In this document: positions 42,056 through 52,351 of the stretch, piece after piece
Numbering within the stretch: the stretch's first letter is position 1
Layout of the letters: each line of letters starts with the position of its first letter
Assembly (NCBI GenBank): GCA_016870155.1
Contig: VGCE01000003.1
Coordinates: forward strand, 118,055 to 182,054
Length of the DNA stretch: 64,000 bases
DNA from: Actinomycetota bacterium
GTDB taxonomy: Bacteria; Actinomycetota; Thermoleophilia; Miltoncostaeales; Miltoncostaeaceae
Reading direction: 5' to 3'
Program-made: the position numbers and the translations under genes
The notes under the pieces: model-generated
What the model was told of the DNA's origin: nothing
The model's input: only the letters and a program-made list of their open reading frames with translations
Database searches by the model: none

Positions 42056-43213
42056 ATGACGACGTCAACCGACAGGGAACGGTCCGCCGAGGCGGCCCCG
42101 CCCGGGGCCAGCGCCCCGCGCACCGGCCTGCCCTACCCCGGCCCCGAGCCGCGCGGGCGGCGCGGCATCGTCGCGCTCGTCACCCAGGCCGTGCTGATGC
42201 TGCTCGGGGCCCTGGGCGCCTACCAGATCAGCCGCAGCGTGGATCTCGGCGCCGCCCTCGGCGAACCCTGGCACTACCTCGCGTACGTCGGCGTGATCGC
42301 GCTGGGCGCGCTCGTCGGCTGGGGCGTGGGCGGCCTGGTCGCGCGCTGGCTGCCCTCGCGCATGCGTGCCATCGATCGCGCGGCCGACAGGCGATCGGCC
42401 GGCGAGCTGATCGTGGGCGCCCTGGGCCTGGTGGTGGGCCTGGTGGCCGCAGCGCTGGCCGGGGTGGCCGTGGCCCGCCTCCCCGTGGTGGGCCCGTACC
42501 TGCTGCTTCCCGTGGTGCTGCTCGTGGCCTACGTCTTCACGCGCATCGCCGCGCGAAAGCACGCGGACATCCTGCGCTTGGTGGGCATCCGCTCGCGCAG
42601 CGCGTCGTCCGTGGCGCCGCGCCTCATTGACTCCAGCGCCATCATCGACGGCCGCATCATCGACGTGATGGACGCCCGATTCATGCCCGGCCAGATCATC
42701 ATCCCGACCTTCGTGCTCGAGGAACTCCAGCACCTCGCCGACTCGGTCGACCCCGAGAAGCGCCAGCGCGGGCGCCGCGGGCTCGACCTCGTGGAGCGCA
42801 TCCGCGCGGTGGGCGAGCAGCGCGTGCAGATCCGCGCCGGCGAGGTGGCGGGAGAGGGCGTGGATGCCAAGCTCGTGAACCTGGCTCGCGACATGCACGC
42901 ATGCATCGTCACCACCGACTACGGGCTCAACAAGGTCGCGCGCATCCAGGGCATCGAGGTGCTCAACATCAACGAGCTGGCCATCGCGCTCAAGCCCGTG
43001 GCGCTGCCGGGCGAGACCCTCAGCGTGCGCGTCATCCGCGAGGGCCGCGAGTATGACCAGGGCGTGGGCTACCTCGAGGACGGCACCATGGTGGTGGTGG
43101 AGGGCGGCCGCGCGCTGGTGGGCGGCGAGGTTGCCGACGTCGAGGTGACCAGCGCCATCCAGAACCCGTCAGGGAAGATGATCTTCGCGCGCATCCCGGC
43201 CACCGGACGGTGA
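42056..43213 (+). CDS. membrane-anchored PIN/TRAM-domain protein (YacL family)
   Basis: A 385-residue protein with four hydrophobic segments in residues about 35-180, a PIN ribonuclease-fold domain from about 195 (LIDSSAIIDGRIIDVM, with conserved acidic residues, and later VTTDYGLNKVA) and a C-terminal TRAM RNA-binding domain (about 325-380). The same architecture occurs next to ispD in Firmicutes (yacL). RNA cleavage is inferred from the PIN fold; targets are unknown. GTG at 42053 directly precedes the chosen ATG. The stop overlaps ispD (GTGA). Confidence 0.9.
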   Translation: MTTSTDRERSAEAAPPGASAPRTGLPYPGPEPRGRRGIVALVTQAVLMLLGALGAYQISRSVDLGAALGEPWHYLAYVGVIALGALVGWGVGGLVARWLPSRMRAIDRAADRRSAGELIVGALGLVVGLVAAALAGVAVARLPVVGPYLLLPVVLLVAYVFTRIAARKHADILRLVGIRSRSASSVAPRLIDSSAIIDGRIIDVMDARFMPGQIIIPTFVLEELQHLADSVDPEKRQRGRRGLDLVERIRAVGEQRVQIRAGEVAGEGVDAKLVNLARDMHACIVTTDYGLNKVARIQGIEVLNINELAIALKPVALPGETLSVRVIREGREYDQGVGYLEDGTMVVVEGGRALVGGEVADVEVTSAIQNPSGKMIFARIPATGR

Positions 43214-43899
43214 GGACCGCCGCGGTCATCGTGGCCGCCGGGTCGGGTGACAGGCTCGGAGCCGGGGTGCCCAAGGCCGTCGTGCCGGTGGCGGGCCTTC
43301 CGCTGGTCGCGTGGTCGGCCCGGGCGTTCCACGAGGCCCCCGAGGTGGAGTGCATCGTCATCGCCTGCCCGCCGGGTGGCGAGGACGACATGGCCGAGGC
43401 CGTCGCAGGCCATGCCGACGTGCACGCCATCGTGCCGGGGGGCAACAGGCGGCAGCGCTCGGTGGCTGCCGCGCTGGCGGTGGTGCCGGACGACGTCGAA
43501 GCCATCCTCGTGCACGACGCCGCGCGCCCGCTCATCACCCCCGCCCTGGTGTCGCGCCTCGTGGCACGGCTGCGCTCGGCCCCGGCGGTCATCGCCGCCG
43601 CGCCGGTGGCCGACACGCTCAAGCGCGGGGGGAAGTCGGGCACGGTCGAGGCCACGGTCGACCGCGCCGGGCTGTGGGGGGCACAGACCCCGCAGGCATT
43701 CCGGGCCGACACCCTGCGCTGGGTGTTCGCCGATGCCGACGACGCCGAGCTCGGGTCGGCCACCGACTGCGCGGGGATGGCCGAGCGCCGCGACGTGCAG
43801 GTGCTGCTTCACGACCCGGGCACGCCCAACTTCAAGGTGACCACGCCGGCCGATCTGCGGCTCGCCGAGGTGCTGCTGGGTACCGGCCGCATCGGGTAA
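43210..43899 (+). CDS. ispD: 2-C-methyl-D-erythritol 4-phosphate cytidylyltransferase
   Basis: A 229-residue nucleotidyltransferase of the MEP isoprenoid pathway, converting MEP and CTP to CDP-methylerythritol. The CTP-binding N-terminus VAAGSGDRLGAGVPKA (8-23), IVPGGNRRQRSVAAAL and the signature VHDAARPLI (about 96-104) are present. The GTG start overlaps the PIN/TRAM stop. Together with ispF 0.9 kb downstream it supplies precursors for the prenyl synthase and hopanoid genes elsewhere in the window. Confidence 0.95.
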   Translation: MRTAAVIVAAGSGDRLGAGVPKAVVPVAGLPLVAWSARAFHEAPEVECIVIACPPGGEDDMAEAVAGHADVHAIVPGGNRRQRSVAAALAVVPDDVEAILVHDAARPLITPALVSRLVARLRSAPAVIAAAPVADTLKRGGKSGTVEATVDRAGLWGAQTPQAFRADTLRWVFADADDAELGSATDCAGMAERRDVQVLLHDPGTPNFKVTTPADLRLAEVLLGTGRIG

Positions 43900-43902
43900 C
43901 GT
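43897..43902 (+). promoter_or_regulatory. leaderless-type -10 (TAACGT) for the PHP gene
   Basis: TAACGT ends nine bases before the GTG at 43912. Its first three bases are also the ispD stop codon, so coincidence is possible. Confidence 0.35.
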
Positions 43903-43911
43903 CCCGCGCCG

Positions 43912-44772
43912 GTGCTCACCGACTACCACCTCCACCTGCAGCCCGACGGCCCCGAGGCCCGCGAGGCCGATCGCCACCGCTGGGACGCCGACGGCGGGCC
44001 GCGAACTGCCGCGTGGATCGGCCGCTACGTGGATGCCGCCCGGGCGCGGGCGGTGGATGAGATCGCCATCACCGAGCATGTGCACCGGTTTGCCGAGGTG
44101 CGCGACTGGCACCCCAACCCCTGGTGGCAGGCCGAGGCCACGGAGGACTTGGGCGCCCACTGCGCGGCGCTGTCAGCGGCGCGGGATGCGGGCCTGCCCG
44201 TGCTGATCGGCATCGAGATGGACTGGATCCCGGGGCGCGAGGACGACATCCGCGCGCTGCTGGCCTCGCAGCCGTTCGACATCGTGCTGGGATCGGTGCA
44301 CTGGCTGGGAGACCTGGCGGTAGACCACCCCGACTACCCGTGCTGGGACTCCCTCGGCCCCGACGAGACCTGGGGCCTGTACCTCGACGAACTGGTGGCC
44401 GCCGCGCGAAGCGGATTGTTCGACGTGCTGGCGCACCCCGATCTCCCCAAGGTGTTCGGCACGCCGATGCCGACCTCGCTGGGCGCCCGGCGCGACGACG
44501 CCATCGCGGCCATCGCCGAGTCGGGCGTGGCGGTGGAGTGCTCGTCGGCGGGGCTCCGGAAGCCCTGCGCGGCGTTGTACCCCGACCCCGACTGGCTCGC
44601 GGCATTGCGCGCGGCAGGTGTGCCGGTGACGCTCAGCAGCGACGCCCATCGCCCCGAGGACGTCGCGCGCGATTACCCCACGGCGGTCGCGGCGCTGCGC
44701 GGCGCGGGCTATGAGACCATCACGCGATTCCGGTCGCGCGAACCCGAGCAGGTGGAGATCCGATGGGCATGA
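43912..44772 (+). CDS. PHP-domain phosphoesterase (histidinol-phosphatase-like)
   Basis: A 286-residue metal-dependent phosphoesterase of the PHP fold. Metal ligands are visible in DYHLHLQ (4-10), ITEHVHRF, GIEMDW, GSVHW, AHPDLPK and SSDAHRPEDV near the C-terminus. The nearest named relatives are HisK-type histidinol phosphatases, but no histidine gene is near, so substrate is open. It sits between ispD and ispF, which are adjacent or fused in most bacteria. The stop overlaps the ispF start region by ten bases. Confidence 0.85.
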   Translation: MLTDYHLHLQPDGPEAREADRHRWDADGGPRTAAWIGRYVDAARARAVDEIAITEHVHRFAEVRDWHPNPWWQAEATEDLGAHCAALSAARDAGLPVLIGIEMDWIPGREDDIRALLASQPFDIVLGSVHWLGDLAVDHPDYPCWDSLGPDETWGLYLDELVAAARSGLFDVLAHPDLPKVFGTPMPTSLGARRDDAIAAIAESGVAVECSSAGLRKPCAALYPDPDWLAALRAAGVPVTLSSDAHRPEDVARDYPTAVAALRGAGYETITRFRSREPEQVEIRWA

Positions 44773-45232
44773 GGGTGGGACTCGGCGTGGACGCGCACCG
44801 GCTGGAGCCGGGCGTGCCCTTGGTGCTGGGGCTCATCGCCTTCGAGCACCCCACGGGCCTCGCGGGCCACTCCGATGGCGACGTGGTGGCGCACGCGGTG
44901 TGCGACGCCCTGCTCGCGGCATCGGGTGGCCCCGACATCGGCGTGCTGTTCCCATCCGGGGCGGATGAATGGAAGGGCGTCACCGGCGCCGCCATGATCA
45001 CCCATGTGCTCGAGTGGATGGCGGGGGAGGGCGCCGAGCCGGTCAACGTGCACGCGGTGATCGTGTGCGAGAGCCCGCGCATCGGCCCGCACCGCGATGC
45101 CATGCAGGAGGCCCTCACGCGCGCGTTGGGCGCGCCGGTGTCGGTGCACGCCACCACCACCGACCAGATGGGCTTCACCGGCCGCGGCGAGGGGATCTCG
45201 TGCCAGGCCGTGGCGCTGGTCGAGATGGGCGG

Positions 45233-45236
<4 letters not shown>
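44763..45236 (+). CDS. ispF: 2-C-methyl-D-erythritol 2,4-cyclodiphosphate synthase
   Basis: A 157-residue trimeric zinc enzyme cyclising CDP-methylerythritol 2-phosphate. The zinc motif GVDAHRL (DxH, about 8-14), the LAGHSDGDVVAHAVCDALL signature (about 33-51) and the C-terminal TTDQMGFTGRGEG are typical. The ATG at 44763 is preferred because GGTGGAG lies six bases upstream; ATG at 44769 would give an ATGA overlap. The stop overlaps cysS (GTGA). Confidence 0.95.
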
Positions 45237-46629
<1,393 letters not shown>

Positions 46630-46633
<4 letters not shown>

Positions 46634-47385
46634 GCACGCGGCGCCCGGGCCGGCGCGCGCGCACGCCCGACGGCGAGGGCCCCGTGCTGGTGTACGGCCG
46701 CAACCCCGTGCGCGAGCTCATCCGCGCTGATCGCAGGCCCGTGAGCGAGGTATGGGCGCTGGAGCAGGCCGCCGGCGACCCTGTGCTGCAGGGCGTGAGC
46801 GTGCGGGTGAAGAGCCGCGACGCTTTGGCGCGCCTCGCGGGCACCGGCGACCACCAGGGCATGGTGGCCATCACCGAGGACTACCCCTACGCCGACCCTC
46901 AATCAGTGCTTGAGGGTTCTGGCCCCATCATGGTGCTCGACGAGGTGCAGGACCCCCGCAACCTCGGGGCGGTGGCCCGCGTGGCCGACGCCGCGGGCTT
47001 CGCGGGGCTGGTCATCCCCACGCGCGGGAGCCCGGGAATCACCGCGGTGGCCTGCAAGGCATCGGCCGGCGCGGTGGAGCACCTGCATATCGCCCGGGTG
47101 GGCTCGATCGTCGCATTCATCAACGATCTGGCGGGTTCCGGGCGCTGGGCGGCGGGGGCCGATGCCGATGCCGGCACCGACTACCGCGAGCTCGCATGGG
47201 ACCCCTCCGCGGCCATCGTCCTGGGTGCCGAGGGCGCGGGGCTCCGCCCACGGGTGCGCGAGGTGTGCGGCCGCCTGGTGCGCATTCCCATGCGGGGGAG
47301 CGTGGGGTCCCTGAACCTGTCTACGGCCGCTGCGGTGCTGGCATTCCAGGCCGTGGCGGGGGACGGATTTGGCTCCAGAGGTTGA
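46630..47385 (+). CDS. rlmB: 23S rRNA (guanosine-2'-O)-methyltransferase, SpoU/RlmB family
   Basis: A 251-residue SPOUT methyltransferase. An N-terminal substrate-binding domain (about 18-90) precedes the trefoil-knot core with motif 1 (LDEVQDPRNLGAVAR, 102-116), motif 2 (IVLGAEGAGLRP) and motif 3 (IPMRGSVGSLNLSTAAAVL). The likely target is the ribose of G2251 in the peptidyl-transferase loop, inferred from family and from the cysS-rlmB order shared with Firmicutes. ATG overlaps the cysS stop. Confidence 0.92.
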
Positions 47386-47410
47386 CAGCGTCTGACGCGA
47401 CCGGTATCAA
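47382..47410 (+). promoter_or_regulatory. promoter of the sigma factor gene (TTGACA-N17-TATCAA)
   Basis: TTGACA (47382-47387), overlapping the rlmB stop, is 17 bases before TATCAA (47405-47410). The start codon at 47509 is about 98 bases on, giving a leader of roughly 90 bases with a GGAG ribosome binding site. A perfect -35 is rare in this window. Confidence 0.55.
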
Positions 47411-47508
47411 TCCCGCATCTCTTACCTTCAAGTGCACATTAAGGGTATGTCTCAGGTGAAGGTTGAGGGATCGGGCACCGCCCGCCGAAACGCCGAAATG
47501 GAGTGAGA

Positions 47509-48174
47509 ATGGGAGCCGCCGCCCGCAGGCTGACCGACCTGGACCAGCAGGGCCATGTCGACATCGTCGACGAGGGCCTGGTGCGCCGAGCGCGCGCCGG
47601 GGACCAGCAGGCCATGGACCAGATCATCGCCCGCTACCGGGGCTTCGTGCGGCTCAAGGCCAGCGCGTACTTCCTGGCCGGCGGAGACTCCGAGGACCTC
47701 ATCCAGGAGGGCCTGATCGGCCTTTTCAAGGCCGTGCGCGACTACCGGCCCGAGCGCGAGGCATCGTTCCGCTCGTTCGCCGAACTGTGCGTCACACGCC
47801 AGATCATCACGGCCATCAAGACCGCCGCGCGCAACAAGCACACCCCCCTCAACACCTACGTGTCGTTCAGTAACACGCGCGCCGGCAGCGAGCAGGAGAC
47901 CACGCTCGCGGACGTCCTCCCCGACGACCCGGTCACCGACCCCATCAACCAGGCCATCTCCACCGAGGAGCTCCAGAGCCTGGTCGAGTGCCTCGGCAAG
48001 GTGCTGAGCCCGCTCGAGAGCCAGGTGCTCGCGATGTACCTCGAGGGGCGCTCGTACGAGGAGGTGGCCGAGAAGCTCGAGTGCAACCCGAAGAGCGTCG
48101 ACAACGCACTCCAGCGCGTCAAGCGCAAGGTCGAGGTGCACCTCAAGGATCGCGAAGTACTCGACCTCGGCTAG
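47509..48174 (+). CDS. sigH: sigma-70-family sigma factor, SigH type
   Basis: A 221-residue sigma factor with region 2 (about 35-110; DLIQEGLIGLFKAVRDYRPE and SFRSFAELCVTRQI) and region 4 with its helix-turn-helix (about 170-212; LSPLESQVLAMYLEGRSYEEVAEKL), but no region 1.1 or full region 3. It resembles sigma-30/SigH of Firmicutes and follows rlmB as sigH does there. No anti-sigma gene is adjacent. The ATG at 47509 has GGAGTGAG just before; a GTG two codons upstream is possible. Confidence 0.9.
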   Translation: MGAAARRLTDLDQQGHVDIVDEGLVRRARAGDQQAMDQIIARYRGFVRLKASAYFLAGGDSEDLIQEGLIGLFKAVRDYRPEREASFRSFAELCVTRQIITAIKTAARNKHTPLNTYVSFSNTRAGSEQETTLADVLPDDPVTDPINQAISTEELQSLVECLGKVLSPLESQVLAMYLEGRSYEEVAEKLECNPKSVDNALQRVKRKVEVHLKDREVLDLG

Positions 48175-48212
48175 AGGCTTATGCATACCCTCAAGTAGAG
48201 AGTGAGTCTTTG

Positions 48213-48244
48213 ACGTGATGCCGCCATTTCAGGCGGCATCACGT
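48213..48244 (+). terminator. strong hairpin after the sigma factor gene
   Basis: A perfect 13-bp stem (48213-48225 with 48232-48244) with a six-base loop ATTTCA, followed by GTTTCT. It is the best intrinsic terminator in the window and separates the housekeeping block from the stress genes. Confidence 0.8.
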
Positions 48245-48307
48245 GTTTCTGGCTACGTTTGCGGACGTCCGAGGGCCACAGAGGTCCTGATCAACCCGGG
48301 GGACCCC

Positions 48308-48754
48308 ATGAGCGCACCCATCCTGGTCGGCTACGACCGCAGCGATTCGTCCAAGCGCGCGCTGCAGCGCGCCATCGAGCGCTGCAGCGAGAAGCACGCC
48401 CCGCTGCTCGTGGTGGCCATCCACGAGGCCATCCTCGACCCCACGGGCCCGCGCGCCTTCGGCACGATGGGCGACGGCAGCCCCATGCAGGGCCCGTTCC
48501 CCGAGATGCCGGACGTGCACGAGGCCCTGCAGGAGGCCCGCGACCTGGTGGAGGACGGCGCGGTGGCCAAGGCCGAGTACGCCTGGGCCATCGGCGAGCC
48601 GGCCGCGCTCATCGTGGAGACAGCCCAGGACTACAAGGCGCAGCTCGTGGTGGTGGGCCACACCCACCATGGGTTCCTCGGCAAGATGTTCGGCGCGGAT
48701 ATCTCGGAAGAGGTCGAGAAGCACGCCGGTTGCCCCGTCGAGGTGGTCGACTAG
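48308..48754 (+). CDS. universal stress protein (UspA family)
   Basis: A 148-residue single Usp domain. The N-terminal VGYDRSDSSKRALQRAIE and the ATP-binding stretch near the end (VVGHTHHGFLGKMFGADIS) are recognisable; the second glycine loop is HHGFLG rather than the fully canonical GSRG form. The role in stress survival is inferred. The ATG at 48308 is preceded by GGGGGA. It stands between a terminator and tRNA-Thr. Confidence 0.88.
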   Translation: MSAPILVGYDRSDSSKRALQRAIERCSEKHAPLLVVAIHEAILDPTGPRAFGTMGDGSPMQGPFPEMPDVHEALQEARDLVEDGAVAKAEYAWAIGEPAALIVETAQDYKAQLVVVGHTHHGFLGKMFGADISEEVEKHAGCPVEVVD

Positions 48755-48784
48755 AACCCCTCGTGCGTGCCCCGGCGCGCACCC

Positions 48785-48858
48785 GCCGGAGTAGCTCAGA
48801 TGGTCAGAGCACCTGTCTTGTAAACAGGGGGTCGCCGGTTCGAATCCGGCCTCCGGCT
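48785..48858 (+). tRNA. tRNA-Thr (anticodon TGT)
   Basis: Acceptor arms GCCGGAG (48785-48791) and CTCCGGC (48851-48857), anticodon stem CCTGT/ACAGG with loop CTTGTAA, T-arm GCCGG-TTCGAAT-CCGGC, discriminator T at 48858. CCA is not encoded. The acceptor stem has the same sequence as that of the tRNA-Leu at 3556. Confidence 0.96.
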
Positions 48859-48875
48859 TGCCCCCGGCCCCGGCC

Positions 48876-48891
48876 ACGGGCGCAGGCCCGT
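48876..48891 (+). terminator. short hairpin after tRNA-Thr
   Basis: ACGGGC and GCCCGT pair around GCAG, 18 bases after the tRNA. There is no T-run; weak candidate. Confidence 0.3.
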
Positions 48892-48996
48892 CAGCGGGCG
48901 TGATGCCACCGAGAAGCACAGGGGCGGGCGGTGGCGCGGCGAGCGGGGGTGGTCCCGGTGTACCGTCACGCCAAATCAGACCGGGAGTGGTGTGCA

Positions 48997-49428
48997 ATGG
49001 CAGCAGAACGCAGTGCGACGGTGAGGTGGAACGGCGACCTCCTGAGTGGCGACGGCAGCATCCTCGAGGTAACGAGCGGCACGATTTCGTCGCTGGGGGT
49101 CTCGTGGCCATCCCGCACGGAGGAGCCCGGGGGCAACACCAGCCCCGAGGAGCTCATCGCGGCCGCGCACGCCTCGTGCTACTGCATGGCGCTCTCGAGC
49201 GGGCTCGCGAAGCAGGGGACGCCGCCGGAGCGCCTGGACGTCTCGGCCACGGTCACATTCGTGCCCGGCCAGGGCATCACCTCATCCGCGCTCACGGTGT
49301 CCGGGACGGTGCCCGGCATTGACGCCGACGCCTTCCGCGAGGCCGCCGAGGCTGCCAAGGACGGCTGTCCGGTGTCCGGCGCGCTCAAGGGCAACGTCGA
49401 GCTGTCGGTCGACGCATCCCTTGCCTGA
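48997..49428 (+). CDS. OsmC-family peroxiredoxin
   Basis: A 143-residue protein that reduces organic hydroperoxides with a cysteine pair. The peroxidatic cysteine lies in AAAHASCYCMALS (about 59-71) and the resolving cysteine in DGCPVSGAL near the C-terminus; the N-terminal WNGDLLSGDG hairpin and TSPEELIAAA are typical. It is close to the OsmC rather than the Ohr branch. TACCGT (48961-48966) is a probable -10 and GGGAG lies in the short leader. Confidence 0.9.
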   Translation: MAAERSATVRWNGDLLSGDGSILEVTSGTISSLGVSWPSRTEEPGGNTSPEELIAAAHASCYCMALSSGLAKQGTPPERLDVSATVTFVPGQGITSSALTVSGTVPGIDADAFREAAEAAKDGCPVSGALKGNVELSVDASLA

Positions 49429-49535
49429 TCGGAGCTAGTGCCGTGGTTCCCGCGGGGGCGGGGGTGCAGGTGGGCGCCGCGTCCGCCGGAACACCCTCGC
49501 CCGCCCGCGCGGTGACCGCTCGTTAGAACTACCGC

Positions 49536-50477
49536 ATGGACCGCCCCGACCTCGAGGAGCGGCGTGCCGAGCAGCGCGCCCGCAGGCGCCGGCGGCGCAC
49601 CGGCGCCCTTGCGGCCGTGGCGGTGGTGGCCGTGGCCGGGGTGGCCACGTCGGGAGTGGTGATGTCGGGCGGGGGCTCGGGCGGCGATGATCCCCCCGCT
49701 GCCTCGACGGCGACGTCGACCACCCCGGCATACCGCCAGCCCACCACGGCGTCGCCCGCGCCGGAGCCCCCGCCGGTCGACACCACGGCCGAGGCCCGGG
49801 CCGAGTCGCCCCAGCGCATCCGCCCGCCTGCTCCGGGCCCCGCCACGGTGATCACCGAGGGGCCCGCCAGCGCCGGGCGCAAGGTGGCGCTCACGATCGA
49901 CGACGGCACGTGCGCGAGTTGCGTGGATCGCATCCTCGACGCGGTCGAGAAGACGGGCGGCAAGGTGACCCTGTTCCCGAACGGCGTGTATCGCAGCAGC
50001 TGGGAGCCGCAGGCGGCGCGCATCCGCAAGCTGGTGGATGCGGGCCAGGTGACGCTCGGCAACCACACCTACAGCCACCAGGTGTCCACGCAGATCGGCC
50101 CCACGGCGTTCGCCGCCGACCTGCAGCGCAACGAGGACTGGATCCAGAAGACCTTCAAGGTGACCGGGCGCCCGTGGTTCCGGCCGCCGTATGGCGACCA
50201 CAACGCCTCCATCGACGCCGCGGCCGGCCAGCGCGGATACCGCAAGGTGATCATGTGGTCGGGCACGGTGGCCGACTCCCAGCCGCGCAGCGAGGGGTAC
50301 ATCCTCGATGCAATCGACTACTGGGCGCGCCCGGGTTCCATCATCCTCATGCACGCCAACTATCCGGCCACCGCGAAGGCCCTGCCGAAGATCTTCCGGG
50401 CGCTCGAGAAGAAGCGCCTGCAGCCCGTGACCCTTGCCGAGCTGCTGGACGGGTCGGCACGGGCCCCGCAGCCGTGA
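49536..50477 (+). CDS. exported polysaccharide deacetylase (NodB domain)
   Basis: A 313-residue protein with an Arg-rich N-terminus, one membrane segment (about 23-44), a Pro/Thr/Ser-rich linker (about 52-105) and a NodB deacetylase domain. Motif 1 is TIDDG (usually TFDDG; two aspartates for catalysis and metal), motif 2 NHTYSH, motif 3 RPPYGD and a late ILMHAN. It probably removes acetyl groups from peptidoglycan or another wall glycan outside the cell. It is followed by another exported protein, its stop overlapping that start by one base. Confidence 0.9.
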   Translation: MDRPDLEERRAEQRARRRRRRTGALAAVAVVAVAGVATSGVVMSGGGSGGDDPPAASTATSTTPAYRQPTTASPAPEPPPVDTTAEARAESPQRIRPPAPGPATVITEGPASAGRKVALTIDDGTCASCVDRILDAVEKTGGKVTLFPNGVYRSSWEPQAARIRKLVDAGQVTLGNHTYSHQVSTQIGPTAFAADLQRNEDWIQKTFKVTGRPWFRPPYGDHNASIDAAAGQRGYRKVIMWSGTVADSQPRSEGYILDAIDYWARPGSIILMHANYPATAKALPKIFRALEKKRLQPVTLAELLDGSARAPQP

Positions 50478-51121
50478 TGCGCCGGGCCCACCGGATGGCC
50501 CTCGGCATCGTCGTGCCCGCGATCGCGGTCGTGGCCGCGCGACCCGCCTCCACCCTGGCCGCTCCGCCACCGGATGCACCTGCGCCCAGTTCCAGTCGCA
50601 TCGGCGCGGCACTGCCCACGGTGGCCGACTTCCCGGGCTCGGGGCTGAAGCTGCGCACCGCGCAGGCGCTGGCGCCGAGCGCACGCCGTGCGCCCTACCC
50701 GTGCACCGACTACCGGGCCCGCGCCATGCGCGGCACGGACCGTTGGGCGGAGTGGAAGGCCCGCGGTGGCGGCCGCAGCGTGCGGGTGATCACCTTCGCG
50801 TACCCCGCCAGCAATGCCGGCGCCACCTGGCGCTCTCTCCGCTCGGCAATTGACGCCTGCCCGCGCATTGGCGCGATGCGCCAGGACGATGGCTCGCGCG
50901 GCACGGCCACCCTGAGCATCCGGTCGTCGTCGCGCGATGCCATCGGGATGGAGATCGTCACGCGGTCGGCATCGGGCTCATCCCCATGGGGCAAGGACCG
51001 CGTCATCGTGTACCGGCGCGTGGGCAGCGCCATCCAGAAGGTGCAGGTGTCGAGAGGCATCCTCACCCCTGGCGACCGTGCGCTGTTGCAGCGCGTGGCG
51101 CGGGTCAGCCGCGCCAGGTAG
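50477..51121 (+). CDS. exported hypothetical protein
   Basis: A 214-residue protein with a signal peptide (about 1-29, hydrophobic core ALGIVVPAIAVVAA) and no recognised domain; two cysteines in the mature part could form a disulfide. The ATG shares one base with the upstream stop (TGATG), so it is co-translated with the deacetylase. The SGNH hydrolase gene follows after six bases. It could be a small secreted binding protein of that envelope operon. Confidence 0.7.
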   Translation: MRRAHRMALGIVVPAIAVVAARPASTLAAPPPDAPAPSSSRIGAALPTVADFPGSGLKLRTAQALAPSARRAPYPCTDYRARAMRGTDRWAEWKARGGGRSVRVITFAYPASNAGATWRSLRSAIDACPRIGAMRQDDGSRGTATLSIRSSSRDAIGMEIVTRSASGSSPWGKDRVIVYRRVGSAIQKVQVSRGILTPGDRALLQRVARVSRAR

Positions 51122-51127
51122 CTGGCG

Positions 51128-52270
51128 ATGGCCGAAGGGCCCCCTGCCCGGCGCGACGTGGATGCCGCGGGCGCCGATGCCGATGCCCTGGTGGCCCGCA
51201 TGCTGCCGCGCGTGCCCGCGGGCGCGAGGCTCAACGTGGCGATCGGCGACTCCATGGCGTCAGGCGTGGCCGGGCGCTGGCGCGGCAACGTGCTGTGGCA
51301 CGCCAACTGGGCGCGCTGCGATGCGTTCGGGAAGCAGGCCTATTGGGACAACCCCCGCGGGGGAGTCGGTGCCGGGCTGCCACCGGGCGAGGGGGGGCAT
51401 CAACGTGCCGGGCACCTACGCGATCAACCTCGCGTGCTCCGGTGCGCTCACCACCAGCATGTGGTCCACCCGGCTGCTCGACTACGGGCAGTACAAGCCG
51501 GGCGTGGACGACGGCGCGGTGGACCCGTCCGCGGGCAGGCGGGCGCCGGGGCAGTTGACCCTGCTGGCCCGCGTGGCGCGCCAGGCGTTGGTTGGCACCA
51601 TCGTGATGTCGATCGGCGGCAACGACATGGGGTTCGGCGAGGTGATGGTGGCGTGCATCAGCGCGTTCATGTGGCCATGGCCGTTCGATGCCCGGTGCGA
51701 GGACGACCCCGAGGTGCGCCGCAGGCTGTCCGACGAGTCGCTGGCGCAGGTGGAGGGCAAAGTGGAGGTCGCGATCGTGCGCGCGGTCATGTCGGCGGCC
51801 GGCCACGCGAACGGCTCGTGGCAGATGATCGTGCAGGGCCTCCCGCGCCTCATCGCCGAGGACTCCCGCTTCGCGGAGAGCGCCGCGGGTCGGTCCACGC
51901 GGGCGGCTGCCCGGTGCACTCCGCGGACGTGGCCTGGCTGAACGATCGCCTGCCGATGACGGCCACCATGCGTGCTGCCGCCCGCAGGGCGTCAGCAGCC
52001 ACCGGCCAGCCGGTGCAGGTGATGGACCCGAGCGGCGTGTTCGCGGGGCGCGAGCTCCGCGCCCGCGGTGCCGCGCACGTGGACCAGGTGCCGCCCTTCG
52101 GCACCACCGAAGGCTTCCATCCCAACCAGATCGGCCAACAGGCGCTTCAGGGGTGCATCCGCCACGCCACCGTGGGGGGCACGGCGAGGTCGGGACGCTG
52201 CGAGGCCCCGCTCTACCGGGCGCAGGTCTATGCCAGCGGTCTGCCGTCGGTGCGCTTCACCCCCGGGTAA
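51128..52270 (+). pseudogene. secreted SGNH/GDSL hydrolase gene with two compensating frame changes
   Basis: The three catalytic blocks are present but not in one frame. Block I (AIGDSMASG, catalytic serine) lies in the frame of the ATG at 51128. Block III (MSIGGNDMGFGE) and about 165 surrounding residues lie in another frame, from about 51391 to 51893. Block V (TEGFHPNQIG, catalytic histidine) is back in the first frame. The first change coincides with a run of seven G at 51391-51397 where six would keep the frame; the second lies near 51885-51895. As written, the first frame stays open for 380 codons but with a scrambled middle. Recent pseudogene or consensus error. Confidence 0.75.
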
Positions 52271-52351
52271 CCGCTGCCGCCCTGCCCCCGGGGCGCATGG
52301 CCATGAGCCGCCACGGGCACGCGGCGAACTTCTCTCATGCTGCCCGCGCCT

